From Chlamydomonas reinhardtii (Eukaryota; Chlorophyta; Chlorophyceae; Chlamydomonadales; Chlamydomonadaceae), in contig NC_057005.1 of the NCBI RefSeq assembly GCF_000002595.2, positions 2,474,880-2,538,879 on the forward strand: a DNA stretch of 64,000 nt, given 5' to 3'. Shown in pieces: positions 1-12,300 of this stretch. The position numbers and the translations under genes were made by a program. Within the stretch, counting starts at the first letter, position 1, and each line of letters begins with the position of its first letter. Under the pieces are notes generated by a model. That model was not told the DNA's origin. It did not search any database and saw only the letters and a list, made by a program, of their open reading frames with translations.

Positions 1-770
1 AAGGGAAATGTGGGCTGTGCCGCCACGCCCGTGCGCCACGCCACGTTGATGCAATGTCTGAGCGCAGGTTTCGAAACAACCTCATCTGCCGGACATAACT
101 GGGGTACAGGCACCGCCACGCACCGCCCGCCATGTGTCCAGCTACGTCCCACTGTCACGCACAAGCACAGCCGGCAACAAACCAAACAGCCTTAAACACA
201 CGCCGTGCCATGCTTGCCAGCAAAGACCGCAAACCAGACACCGGCAGGTCTCAACCTGCGCCGCTGCGCGCCGGCGCCGGCGCCGCGCGCTTCTCCTCCA
301 TGTGGCCACGGCCCCCTCATAACAATCATACGCCCCCCTACGCCCCACAGCGCTTACCCGGCTGCTTGCTCCCCCAGCTGTTCCCCGGCAAACCGCGCTA
401 CTGACTTGTTGACCCTGGGCTGCACCCTCCTGGCACTCCGGTCACCCGACCAGGCCTGGCCAGACTTTATGCCGGGATGGAAAAGGAGTGCGCGCCGGCG
501 GCGCCGCACCGTACCTGCAATGCAGTCCAGGCTGTACCAGCAGGTACCACCTATGGAATATCCCCAGCAGCGCACGGCAGCGCAATCAATTTCATCCATA
601 AGACTATCTGTGCTGATTCAACCCCCCGTGTCATCCACTCACCCCTCTAGTGCCTGGTCCGCGGTGAGCAGGGCTATTGGGGACCAGTGTTTCGTTGTTT
701 CAGTTGTTCAGCTGATGCAGATGCTGCATGGTAGAGCGCGGCCTGCGCCGCCGCGCCGTGGTGGTGGCGA

Positions 771-876
771 TGGCGGCGGCGGCGGCGGCGGCGCAGGGCG
801 GTGCGGCGGCGGTAGCGGCGAAGGGCCTGGCAGCGGCGGCGGCGGCGGCGCAGGCCTGGCGGCGGCCGCGGCGGCT
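771..876. repeat. GGC-rich trinucleotide tract
   Basis: Two runs of GGC repeats (about 771-795 and 833-851) lie inside a wider GGC/GCG-rich stretch. They create long but compositionally trivial open frames on both strands. Confidence 0.8.
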
Positions 877-921
877 GATGACGCTGATCCCTTACTTTAG
901 CAGTTGCGTACGGCATTGACG

Positions 922-926
922 TTACA
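922..926 (-). terminator. Candidate poly(A) signal TGTAA for the DEG9 gene
   Basis: TTACA on the plus strand reads TGTAA on the minus strand, the usual Chlamydomonas poly(A) signal. It lies about 530 nt past the DEG9 stop. A single 5-mer is weak evidence. Confidence 0.35.
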
Positions 927-1455
927 ACGCCGACACTCACCAACAGTCGGCGGGACTACGATGCATTGAACCTCAACTAATAGCTCTCATCGGCTTGCTG
1001 TACAAACCTCGACCATTTCCTTCCATGTCTACCCCGGTAACCCCCTGCCTCCCGCCACCTACATATCTTGTTCCTCCCATGCGCCATTGCGCCTGACGTG
1101 GTCGCTACGGAGCTATGAAACAGTGCGAAGACCGCATCGTACATAATACACTACATTATGGTACACGTGAACATATTCACAACACACTTGCATACGCGCT
1201 TAACGACGCTCAGACAGTGGAACGTCCCAATTATCCGCAATTGGTGTCCGTTCCCGCCTTCGCACTGCTGGGGAATCTAATCATAACCTAAGCATACTCC
1301 TGCGGAAAGCCGCAAACCCGCGCTGCCGCACCCACCTGACATCTCAACGCCAATGCCTTCTCCTGCCCTACATCCATCCTGCAGTCACTCATAACTTGCC
1401 CTTCCAATCCTCGTCCGATGCATGGCAGCATGCCACTCATATCAGACTAGTACAG

Positions 1456-4400
1456 CTAGAGGCGTGCCCAGCCGTTGGCCATGGCAACTGCTGCAGACGC
1501 AGTGTCCATTCCTGCACCGGCACCGCTGCTGGGTACACTGCTGCCAGCGGGGGGCTGGACGCCCTTGCTGCTGCTGGCGGCACCTCCGGCGGTCATGCCG
1601 TTGTTGCTGCCGTTGTTGCCGTTGCTACCGTCCTTGCCAGATGCGCCGCCATCCGCGTCAATGGGCTCGGCGGCCACGTCCGGCACCACCTGCACAAAAA
1701 CCGTTGCAAAAGATGTCACGACCCACGGCGTGGAGCAGCACGGGAATGCCAACGTAACGAAAGTGTAATGCACGTGGTTGCCACAGCGCCCACCTCGCTG
1801 TCCGCCAGGGAGGGCTGCGCGGTGGCCTCCAGGTCGGGCGGCAGGCACAGCGGCTCCTGCGGAATGGGAGTAGGTCATGCCGGATTAGCAGGCTGCACCA
1901 CGATCTAGCCATCGATCAGCAGGATGTCGAATGGTCAGGCGCAGCGCAGACGCAGCGCAGCATCAAACGTCCGCCACTAGCGGTACACCGCGCACCTCCA
2001 TGAGGCCCTCGGAGCAGGCGGAGGCGATGGCGTTCATCTTGAGGATCTCGCTGGTGGCGGCGCGGCCCGAGGCCGTGTGCAGCACCACCACCTGCCCAGG
2101 GCAAGAGACGCGAGAGTTCAATCAGTCAATGCCACTGACGGCGCTCTGATGCACGCAACCGTTGTGCACTCGTTTGATACCTACCGTATCCCGCACGCAA
2201 GGACACTTGATGTACAAACCTGCCTACGAGTATGTATGCCCCAGGTGCTACCTTGCATTCCCCAGATGCTACTGCTTGTCACTCCTTGCAGATATACTCG
2301 CCCGCTTCCAGTCCAGCTCGAAGCGGATGTAGTCTGACTCGCACCGCTCCACCAGCTGCGCCAGGTGCTGCAGGTTGTGCACCTTGACGCCGTTCACCTT
2401 GTACACCTGGTAGTTCTGCAGGTCCTGGAAGCCCTGGTTCACGTCCGCAGACAGCACCTGTGAGGGCGTGGAGCGGGCCGGGAGCAAGCACGTTAAGTAA
2501 GGGTGAGGGCCAGAGAAGCTTGCTTCCCATGGCAGAAGGAGGCGTAAACAACAGCGCACATCTCTAGCAGGTGCAACACCATATGAACACAGCAATCAAG
2601 TAAACGGTACTTGCAAATGGACTGGGCAATGCCAGCGGAGAAGCGCGCGCGGATCCTGGAGCGTAGGGGGTGGGCACGGGTCCGGCCCGCAACATGAAGC
2701 GCGTTCCCCCTCCTCACCTTGGACAGCAGGACCACCTCTTGGCCGGGAGCCTCCATGACGCCGCCATAATAGCGGTCGCACAGTTTGATGGGCGCCTGAA
2801 GGGCGCATGAAGCAGGGTGCGTTCTCGAACGCGCTTATGCGGGGCCACCAAGGCACTACTGAGGTCTGACGAGGACTCTGCCGACGAACCCGACCCAGAT
2901 GCGAGAACTGAAGGTACGCAGAGCATTCAGAACGGTCGGAACGCCCACCTTGGTGGACCAGTCGGCGCCGTACTGGTGGCGCAGGTAGAAGTTGGTGAGG
3001 CGCGTGAACACCAGGCCGGCGTAGATGAAGTAGCGCGGCTTGAGGTCGTGGCAGTGCGGCAGCACCAGGTGCTTGGGCACAGAAACCTGCGCGGAGCGTT
3101 GGTAGGTGCGGCACATACGGAGTATGAAGTACTAGTCAGGAGTTGCGGAGGCGCGCTGAACAATATCTATTTAGGAGGGAGCGCAAAGCATACGTGCTAC
3201 GCCGTGGCGCTAGGCCAAAAGCTAACACTATCTGCAGCTTGATGGTCTGACGCGTTACTCACGTACCTGAACGCTCAGCTCGTGTGCGGCGCCGTCGCGC
3301 CACACGCGCAGCTGCAGGCTCTCGCCGTCGTAGGCCATGGAGGACAGGTGCCGGAAGTCGATGCGCACGTTCTGGCCCTCAAACAGGAAGGTGCCGTCGT
3401 CGGCGATGGAGTGGCCCTGCACGTGCGTGAGCACGTCGCCCACGCGCAGCTCCTGAGGGCCGGGAAGTGAGGGGGCACGCGCAAGTTGAGCGTAATTACT
3501 TCCCAGAGCTGCTGCTGCACAACGTGCAGCTGTGCATAGAAACCCATCATGACTGATGAGAACCCCATCAACCGGAATCATTCGGCAACAACACACACGT
3601 TGGTTCCCGTTGCAATGACACCCACCTACCTTGGATGCGTTGTAGCAAGGGTCGGTGCTAGTGATGTAGACACCGGTGGCGCCGCGCGGCAGCTTGAGGC
3701 TGTCCTTCATGCTGGTGCTCTCCAGCGTCTGCCAGCTCATGCCCATCTCGGGAAAGCCTGCGCACAATCCGCACGAACGCAAGGTCAGGCATGTGACCGG
3801 CCTGTGTGGCGGCTGTCGGCTCTGCCAAGCCAGTTCTCGATGCCCTCCACCCAGTGCAAATTTGTCGCGGCTGCTAACGTGAAAACGCTGCAGTCGCCAC
3901 AAATCCCACCACGGCGCCACCCACCCGTGTAGCGGCCGCCGTGGCGCTCCAGGTCAGTGAGGAAGTGGTTGACCACGGGCACGGGGATGACATAGCCGGT
4001 GTTCTCAGCCCCGATGAGCGACTGGAAGGCAATCCCCGCCAGCTTGCCCGCGCCCTGTAGCACCGGGCCACCCGAGTTGCCGCTGCGGTCGGCGAAGGAA
4101 GGAGCGGGTAAAGGGTAGGGGCAGGAGAAATTGGGTGCAGCTGAGTCAGGCGATGTGGATCAGGGAGCGCTATCTGGTTTATGATACTAGATGAAGATGC
4201 GGCTGCGGTCCAGCAGTCTCAGGTGCTGCATGCCAAACCCCTCAAGCCCCCTCCGGCCCCTCACGACCACCCCTGGCTCACCTGTTGATGGCGGAGTCGG
4301 TCTGTGTGGTCAGTAGCGCGCAGCGGCCGTGGCTGTAGACCTGGCGGTCCAGGCGCGACACCACACCCTTGGTAACGCACACATTGTCGCCGCCAGTGGG

Positions 4401-5727
4401 GAAGCCCACCACCATGACGGCCTCCTGCATGGAGGGCAGCTGGCCCACCTCCAGCGCCTCCATGTCGCCGGTCCAGAACTGCGAGTGGGAGTGGGCGGAA
4501 GAAGGACAGGGAAACAGCGAGTCAGTGGAAGGGCAGTCGGGATGCGGAGGGAGCCTCACCCACATGCTCGTATGCGACCTAATGTCCAAGATGGATCGAC
4601 GATCGTCACCAAACAGCTCGGCTCTCTGCACCCATCCACCCTTCAACATGGCCCGTCCTCCCACCGCGCTCCCATCAACGTGCCCACAACCCCTGTGCCC
4701 CATTTGCCACGCTCTTTCACCGCCCCCAACGCATCCACCCGGTGCCATTCCCCGCCCTGCCACTGCCTCACCTCGTCGTTGTCCACGGTCAGCATGGCGA
4801 TGTCGCACTCGTGACCCACTGCCAGCACGCGCGCCGGGTACTTGCGCGCGTTGCCGTGCTTGCGCAGCATGACCTGCACCTGGTTGGTCACCGCGTGCGC
4901 GTTGGTCAGGATGCGGCGCGAGTTTAGCGGCGCCACTACGAAGCCTGTGGCGGTGGACTTGCTCTGCGCCATCATCTGCCAGGGCAGCGCGTAGTTGGGG
5001 CTGCGGGGAAGGGAGAGGATGAGGGCGAGGAATTGGTGGGTAAGATGGGCGCAACCGTGGGTTAGCAGGGTGGCGCAGGCGGCTGGTATGGGCAGGGGGT
5101 TTGGGCAGCTGCGGCGCGGCCGACCCACATGCGGAGAACGCGTACTCAGCCTCGCCTCGAACCCCCTCAAGCCATAGCACCCCGCCCCCAGCGATGCAAA
5201 TCCACTACACAGATGCACCAGCCTCAAACTCACTTGGCACTGGTGCAGAAAATCTTGACCACGCTCTTGAGCGCCTTGCTCAGGGCGGCCTCGGGGTCGG
5301 TGGCAGCTGCGGCCGCGGGCTTGGCCGCAGCCGCGGGCGCCGGCAGGGCGCGGGGGTCGATGTGATCAAATGAATCCGAGCGCATGCGCTTGCTAGGGCT
5401 GGGCGGCGGCATCACGGTGCACACCGAGTTGGTCAGGTGCGGCTGCAGGCCCGCCGCGCTGCCGAAGCCCGAGCGCGACGACTGAGGTGCGGGAGCAGCC
5501 ATGTCGTCTGAAGCTGTCGGGTCGTGAGGCAGCACGTCAAAGGCGGAGCTGGATAAGCCGCAGCACTCCGAGACGGCGAAGCTTGGCGGGAAAAGCGGTT
5601 TGGCAGCGACCGAAGGCGCAAAGCGCGGCGCCAAGGACAGGCGGCGCAGCAGAGGGCCCAGGCGTTGAACTGCGCTCACGCAACCGCGAGCGGCGTGGAC
5701 TGAAGGCAGGGGGAGAGAGAGGCTCAT
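1456..5727 (-). CDS. DEG9: DEG9-type (HtrA/DegP family) serine protease, 12 exons, 718 aa
   Basis: Exons: 5727-5234, 5000-4772, 4478-4282, 4082-3925, 3757-3630, 3452-3267, 3086-2949, 2795-2718, 2457-2302, 2091-1996, 1856-1794, 1689-1456 (2,157 nt, in frame). The product is an ATP-independent trypsin-like protease. The triad is visible: His200 in TNAHAV, Asp231 in CDIAML and Ser310 in SGNSGGP. A first PDZ domain (about 365-465, GDVLTHVQG) and a second PDZ-like block (about 537-590) follow. Collinearity with Arabidopsis DEG9 runs from the VVKIFC/LPWQ segment to a C-terminal [17 protein letters not shown] block. The N-terminal ~45 residues are Arg/Ser/Ala-rich with little acid, compatible with an organelle or nuclear signal; location is not settled. 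Two last exons add a ~98-residue Gly/Ser/Ala-rich tail absent from the plant protein. The intron after 2302 appears to use a GC donor (GCGAGT). The start is the first ATG of the open frame. Confidence 0.88.
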
Positions 5728-6699
5728 GTTGCGTTAGCGCAGCGCCGGCGCCGAGGGCAGATAAATAGCAGGGAATCACGAAGCGCGTTCGCACGCTAGT
5801 TCACAGGCCTAAAACGGGTGGGGCCGGCTTGGCCGCCGCCGGCGATAAATTGTTGCTTACTTTGGGGGTGGGGGCTCGCGAGTTAATAATTAGGTCACGA
5901 AGCGCACGAGGGCGCTGTTGCTACTACGGGCTCTTGTATATGTTGTGAGGCAACGGCGGCCAAGGGCTAAGCTGGGCAGAAAGCGCCGAGGGCCTAAATG
6001 GGGGCGGGGGTCCCAATCTCATCCAGCCCCACAATCTCCCGCCCAAATCCCGCATGTACATCCCGCGTGCATGGCCCCATTGGCTCCCTCAGCCCGGCCC
6101 CACAGCACGCCCAAGCAGTAAAACTGAAACGCATACCGTATGACAAATGGCAATAACTAACTCAATCGGCCAATAATTGGTCCGACCCCCGCCCAGGCCG
6201 CTGCTCCCGTGTCGCAGCCGACCCGCCGAGCTCTGCACCGCGGCAGCACCCTGTCCCGGGGTGCCTGCCGCAGCCGCCCCTCCCTGGCCCTCCCGCGCAC
6301 AATGCACGAGCGACCTTTCAATAAAGCACAGCCCTGTCCACATGTGAGTTTCCCCAACCTGCCGGACGCCGGGCCTGCGTCCCTTCCCCTACATAATCAC
6401 GCCCAACCCGCCCGACGCCCCATTCACAGACTCACCTCCGAGGGCCGCCTCGAGCCAGCCACTGCACGCGCCGTGCCCATGGTACCAGCCGAGTCGCACA
6501 CACGGCCGCTCTGGTAGGAGCCCTGTGGCGTGCATGGATGAGGAGCTGCGCAAAGCAATGTGGGTCTACGCGAGAGCGGCGGGGACATCATCAGCATCAC
6601 CGGATTACACAACGCGTGAGGCCCTGCAGCAGACGTGCCTGAGTTGGGATGCCGCCTGCCAGTGGCTAGTTCGTTCTGTACCTGAGATCTCACCTATTC

Positions 6700-6741
6700 A
6701 CATTTGGCTACGTACATTCAACATTTGGCTACGTACATTCA
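6700..6741. repeat. Perfect 21-bp tandem duplication
   Basis: The unit starting ACATTTGGCTACG is present twice with no mismatch (6700-6720 and 6721-6741). It sits just beyond the likely 3' end of the carrier transcript. Confidence 0.9.
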
Positions 6742-6760
6742 GCCCTCACCTGCGCTATTA

Positions 6761-6765
6761 TTACA
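6761..6765 (-). terminator. Candidate poly(A) signal TGTAA for the carrier gene
   Basis: TTACA on the plus strand lies about 217 nt beyond the carrier stop codon at 6982. Another copy is at 6605-6609. Confidence 0.4.
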
Positions 6766-6981
6766 TCTCCCAGACACTGGAGCAAGCCTCTATTCCTGCT
6801 GCCATGCTGTTCATTCAGTTCCCAGCGGCATTTCGGCCGCCGCAAGCTCAGCTAGATAGCTCGCTAGCACCCCTACCACCATGCGCTCCATCCCACACCT
6901 TTAGCACTTCCGCACACGCCCACACTCCCAACACCCGATCACATGCCAAAGACACGTCCTCATTCAAGACCCCGAGTCAGC

Positions 6982-8999
6982 CTACTCTTCCGGGTCCTTG
7001 GCGCACACGCGCTTGAGGTGCTCGTACACCGACACCATGCACGTGCCCCACAGCGACGCGTTGACCATGCGCGGCACCGCCCCGCGCAGGAAGCCCGCGG
7101 CGCCGTCCTCGCGCAGGATCTGCCGCGCCACGTCCATGAAGGAGGGCGTGGCGCCGTCGTGCTTGTAGGACACCTGGATGCGCGTCTGTGGGTTGCGTCA
7201 TGGAGTTGCGGGGCGAGAGGGGTTGCGAAGGGGCGGGTTGGCGGGGTGGGTAGGTCACGGTTTAGGGCCCAGCATTGGCGGCTTCACCCGGCGGCTTAGC
7301 GGGCCGTGGACGACTCAGACCGCAACCAAGCATGGCATTCACCGCCGCGTTCCTTCCCCACGCCTGCTCAGCTGCTCGCATATATTGCATCCCTGCGCGG
7401 TGTGCATGTACCGCCTTTCGTTCCGCCCGCTGTGACCCACCTTGATTAGGTCCAGCGGCGTAGTGACGATGCTGCTGGTGCAGCCCGCCAGCACGGACGA
7501 CGCCGTCTGCACCCCGACCACAGTCCCCGTGGTGTGCGGCCGGTGCTGGAGCTCCCCGTCCGACTCAGCTGGCCCGCTGCCGCTGTCCGACAGGAGCGAC
7601 CATATCATCTTCTGGTATGCACCGTACGCGCCCCACCACACCGCGCTGGAAGGTACGAAGGTGGCCACAGATGGGAGGAAGCCGCGGTATAGGCCCGCCA
7701 GGCCCTCCTCCTTGATAATAAGCCGAACCATCTGCACAGGCCCAATCCGCCGCACAACAGCCGCCGCTGCTGTCTCGCTAGCGCCCTGCGCAGCCGCTGC
7801 CCCTGCCGGCCGCCCAGAGGTGGAGGCCGCGCCCGGACTCCGCGCAGCCGCCGATGCCGCGTCAACCGCTCCGGATGGCGCTGCTGCTGTTGCTGCTGCC
7901 GCCGGTGAGGACGCAGGTTGCGCTGCCGCCGGCTTTCCTTGCCCAACCGGCGCCGCAGCTGCCGGTCGTGCGGCAGCTTGCCCCGGCACCCGGTGTTGTT
8001 GGTGACGGGCCACCACCGTCTCATCGCCATGCACAATCTGCTTCTGGCTGATGACGTCAATGGGCACCGTGACCGACTGGGTGGCCAGGGACGCCAGCGC
8101 GCCGCCGGCAAAGTTGGCCAGGCCGGCTGCGGCGGGCCCAGTCACACCCATCTCGCCCACGGCTTTGCCCACTTCGCTTTTCGTCCACTCCAGAGTTGTG
8201 AGGTAAACCTGCAGTGTTGCGTACGGATCGGCAGGAGAGCGGAGCGTGGATCCGAGTAAAGCCACGCGGGACATTTCGCCGGCCTAAAAGTAATGGTATG
8301 TTGCCGCCTTGACTGCAACCCCTCACTCACCGCGCGGGCTGGAATTGTCCCGAAGATGACCGTCCCGAAGCCACGGTAGAACCCGGGAACGCCCTCTGAG
8401 CGCATGATGGTTGTTGCCGTTTGCCGCGCCCCCTACATAGCCGCACGTTGCAATCAAGTTAGCAGAAACTACCACGCAGCATAAACTGTATGCTCGTTGA
8501 TAGCACAATTGCGGTCCGTCTTCCCGCGTTCCAGGCGCCACAACCCGGCACAGGCACCTACAGGCGCCCGCCCACGCCACGCCACGCCACGCCACGCAGT
8601 GCCCGTCACCCCAAGCCCCAGCGGCAGGCCCCTGACGAGCCTGAACTTGCCTTAAAGCCTCCGCCAATTCCCGGCAGCGTCATTTGTTTCGTCTTAATGA
8701 CGGAAAGTGGGTACAGCACAGTTGTCACGCCCTGCACCACCGCATGGGTCCACAAGCCGCGTAAGCGAGGTCTTGATTCTCACGTCGCGACAGCCGGGAC
8801 GCGCGCCTGTCAGTGGCTTCCACAATAACTCACCGAGAACATGCCAATGCCATAGACAAACATCTTGTTTTTGTCCAACCTGCAACAAGAGGTTCACATC
8901 AGCGCTCCGCAAGCAACCAGCGGTATACTTGTCACCATGACAAGCTGCACATATGCAGCCGTTCACTCACTGGTCCCAGTCGACTTCCTCCCCAGCCAT
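6982..8999 (-). CDS. Mitochondrial carrier family protein, SLC25A44/At5g15640-like, 6 exons, 409 aa
   Basis: Exons: 8999-8971, 8879-8834, 8731-8651, 8432-8331, 8208-7441, 7185-6982 (1,230 nt, in frame). The product is a six-helix inner-membrane solute carrier. Three signature repeats are visible: PLSVIKTK (Ser replaces the usual acidic residue, as in the plant homologue), PIDVISQK and PLDLIKTR. FGTVIFGTIPARA and the post-signature FYRGFG/LYRGF/FLRGA motifs also match. Human SLC25A44 is reported to carry branched-chain amino acids; the substrate here is inference. A ~90-residue Ala/Pro/Gln-rich insertion follows PIDVISQKQIV in the matrix loop of repeat 2. Exon 1 codes only MAGEEVDWD plus part of a Gln codon. 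The intron between 8651 and 8432 has a GC donor (AAG|GCAAGT). The gene is divergent from the giant-protein gene, 374 bp away. Confidence 0.9.
8572..8597. repeat. CCACG pentanucleotide microsatellite in a carrier intron
   Basis: About five perfect CCACG units lie within the intron between carrier exons 3 and 4. Confidence 0.85.
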
Positions 9000-9373
9000 T
9001 TGTGTTGCAATTCAGCTCCACTCGCCAGGCAGGCTGCTGCTTATCGCGCAGCTATCACGCTGAGATAAGCAAGTTAATTACAGTAGTTCAATTGCCCTTA
9101 TGGTCGAGCGGGCAAAGAAATGAAGGTTCGCAGGTGCACCGGCACAAAGCTTCCAGGATTCGGGGTATGCAAAGCTATGTGTGTAGAAAAATGAACCAGG
9201 CTGAAGGCAATGATGACGCCCGACCATGAAATTAAATCCGCGGAGTCAACGATCGATGCGATCGCGGCCTTTCCACCCTAGCTCGGCAGCTCGCACAGCC
9301 GACCTGTGATAGACGGCAATCAAAGCCTATAGCGCACAAAGATGCCGCATGGGAGCCGACCTTGTATACAAAA
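9000..9373. other. Divergent promoter region, carrier (-) and giant protein (+)
   Basis: This 374-bp stretch separates two oppositely directed start codons, so it must hold both 5' UTRs and promoters. No clear TATA box or other motif was identified. Confidence 0.6.
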
Positions 9374-12300
9374 ATGCTTCACGACGTGACAGACGCGGAA
9401 AGCCACCGGATAGCACGGCAACGGGCGCAGCTGCTGTTGCACTTTGCGCAACATTTGAGGGACGAGGAGCCTCCGGATGTCCGAGGTGCGCCAAGGCTGC
9501 GGCCGCGGGGAAAACGGCCCTTGACTTTTCGCGTGCCGGCTGCTTGACTTCACCGCGTTTCGCGCGCGTATCCTACAGGCGTGCTCAGTGTAGTGGAAGC
9601 GAGCGATATACAGCTGCCGGAACACCTGCAGCTGCTGCTGTGTGCCGCCTGGATCAGGCGCCGGCTGCAGGTGAGACCCGGTTGCTGTCCTCGCCGGCCA
9701 GCACCGCACGCGCCGCACGTCGTTGCAAAAGAGTCACACTGCCCAGCGTCCTAATCCTGGCATGGCCTGTTCCCACTCTCCTGCGTTGCACAGTATGGCA
9801 TCCTGGAGACCGGTGTGGCGACACTGCTGCCTGGACTGGTGCCGCTGACGGAGGCGAGCGCGCAGCTGCACGTGGACGTCCGCACAGAGGTAGGCACGCA
9901 CCGCCGTGCCTGCCGTTCCATGCCAGCCCGCTGTGCCCATGTACCCATGTCCCAGCATGCAGTCATCAACTTCAAGCTGTATGGGCATTCAGTTACAGGC
10001 CAGCAATCAGGACGCTTACACAGCTGACCTGACCTCAGAGCCTCCACCTCAGAAGTTTGGTTTCGCTGCGTGTTTGTAGGCCTGCCTCCAGCTGCTGGAC
10101 TCCAAGCCCGTGGACTGGGGCGAATTCGACCTCACCGTCGAAACCCTGTTCAGGCAGCCTGAGCACCAAGGCGCTCGAGGCAGCGATCATGATGATGGCT
10201 GCGAGCTCGCTGCTGGCGGCGACGAGCAGCGGCAGGAGGCGACGCCAATCCCTGGCCCTGGCGGAAGCGAGGCGACAGCTGCGGGGGCAGGGCTGTGGCC
10301 GCCAGCGATAGCCCAGCTGTTCGCGGAGAGGCAGCAGCAGCTCCGCCTGTGCTCGCGGTCATCGCGGCAGGGTCTGGACCGCAAGCTGGCGCAAGCGCTG
10401 GAGCTGCTGACGAGGGAGGGCCAGCGCGAGGGTGTACTGCATACGGTAGATGACGCCGTGACAGCGGCCGAGGAGCGCCTTGGTGAGTGCGGGGGTATAA
10501 GTTACATGGCGAAGCATTTACAATGGCGAAAGCTGCAGCAACTTAGTGTAGTGGGTGGTGACAGCAGGGTGCACGTGCTTGTGGCCATGCAACTTGGGAA
10601 GCCTGACTGATACCGTACTCGTGCTCACGAAATGTTTCATGCAGGCTTCGTCAACAAGGCGTTCATCGAGCAGCTCCTGGCCGTGACCGCAGCAACGTTG
10701 CCCTCAACATCAATGCAGCGGCAACAGCAAGGCGAGGAAGGAGCACAGCAGGAGCAGCCTCCGCCGCCGCAGCAGCATGCGGCTGCGGTGCAGCCGACGG
10801 CAGCGAGTTCGTTGCCGCCCGGGCCCCTTTCACCGCAGCCGTCACCGCAGCAGTCACGGCACGATGATGGCGTCAACGCTGCTACCCTGCACGCTGACCA
10901 CACCACGTCGGCCACGGAACCAGGCGCTGACATGGCCGGTGCCGTGGCGCACGACACCCTGCCTGGGGCTCCTGCCGGTGACGCTGAGGAGTCTCGGATA
11001 CCCCACCGGCAAAACGCGGATGCGCCCAGTGCAGCTAGTGCAGCAGCAACGACCTTCGTGGCAGCTCATGAGACGGCCCTAGTACCTGCTGCTGAGGACG
11101 GAGCGGTGGCACTCGACCCCGCAGCCCCAGCCACGTCACCTCCAATCGCGACAGCCTCACCTGCCATCAGCGGCACCGGAATGGGTCACACGCCGGCAAC
11201 CAATGTGGCTTGGCCCGGCACCGGTGGCGCGCCCCGGCACGACCCCACATCAGCGGGCCAGCCTAGTGCCGCCAAAGCGACAGGTACAGGTGCCACCATC
11301 GCCGTTGCCTCGGGCCCAGCCACGCAGGCACCACAGCGGCGCTCGCCACTGCCACTGCCACATGGCAGCGCTGCCGGCAGCCTTGCACCCCTGCAGCCAC
11401 AGACGCGTACATCGGCCGGGCCAGTCGCAGGCGGAGGTGCGGCAAGCTCCGCCAGCGGCAGGGCAACAGTGGGCCAGAGCGTGCAATTCGTGCACATGTG
11501 GAGTCAGGCTGGGACAGGCCGCAGCGGCACGCTGCCTGGGGCTAACAACAGCGGCAGTAGCGGAGCCTTGCTGCAGCAGAGGGCGGGCGGGATAGCGCGG
11601 CCCGGACCAGCTGCTGCTTTGTCGGGTGTACCGGCGTCAGGGGGCGCGGTGGCTGCGTCAGCGCCATCGCGCCGCGCTGTCAGCAGCAGCCCGAGGGACA
11701 TTCCCCTACTGGCAGGGACGGGAGTCACGCCGCCATCATCGCCGCTACAGGGCCTGCCATCAAGCGCGCCCGCGCGCGCGACATCACTGCCTCCCTCAAC
11801 ACTGTCGTCGCCAGCACGACTGATGCAGGGCCTTCCGGGCCTTGTGGGGTCAGCTTCCCACCCGCGGGCGCCAGTGACACAGCGTGCACCCCTGGCGCAT
11901 CCGGCTGCGCATGTCGCGGCGCTGCTGGGTGCGCCTGCGGCACCACACGCCCAGCTCGCAGCACCAGCAGCAGCAGGCGCACCGGCGTCCTCATCCATGG
12001 GCATTGGTGGCCGCCTCGGCCAGATTGCCCTGCAGCAGCGCAACGCTGCGGCTGCGGCGGCTGCGGCAGCGGCCGCCGCCGCTATTGGCGCTGGATCGGC
12101 TGCGTTAGCAGGCGCTGCCGCTCCAGCCACCGCCAACACGCCCCTACCACCCACGTCAGGGCCGGCGGCTCCAACAGCTGCATCAGCAGCCCGCGCGATG
12201 GGAAGTGCTTCGCCAGCTGTTGCCAGTACAGCAGTTGTGCATCCTGCCAAACCAGATGCGCAGCAGCCGCAGCACATTGAGGGCCTGCTGCGACAGGTTC

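Larger units (their letters stand above)
1..1455. other. No gene assigned (DEG9 3' flank)
   Basis: No exon set with consistent splice signals or a recognisable protein was found here. The right part (about 920-1455) is probably the 3' UTR of the DEG9-type gene, which ends at 1456 on the minus strand. The left part holds low-complexity GGC-rich DNA whose open frames encode only Arg-, Gly- or Ala-rich sequence. An exon of a neighbouring gene entering from the left cannot be excluded. Confidence 0.5.
5728..6981. other. Intergenic: DEG9 promoter side and carrier 3' UTR
   Basis: The segment lies between two minus-strand genes. About 5728-6100 should hold the DEG9 5' UTR and promoter; an AT-rich GATAAATAG at about 5760-5768 is only a weak TATA candidate. 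About 6700-6981 should be the carrier 3' UTR. No convincing exon was seen. Confidence 0.5.

Noticed and set aside
205-900. Long plus-strand open frame at the left edge
   Set aside because: Its length comes from GGC/GCG repeats; the translation is Gly/Ala/Arg/Pro low-complexity with no splice or domain support.
1963-1965. DEG9 stop codon directly after exon 10
   Set aside because: A stop exists here if exon 10 is not spliced, but two further in-phase exons with good splice sites follow, and a GTGCGC donor precedes this stop.
8732-8790. Extension of carrier exon 3 to include GLWTHAVVQ
   Set aside because: No acceptor gives the right phase. The acceptor GTGCAG before GVTTVLYPLSV keeps frame and aligns with the plant homologue.
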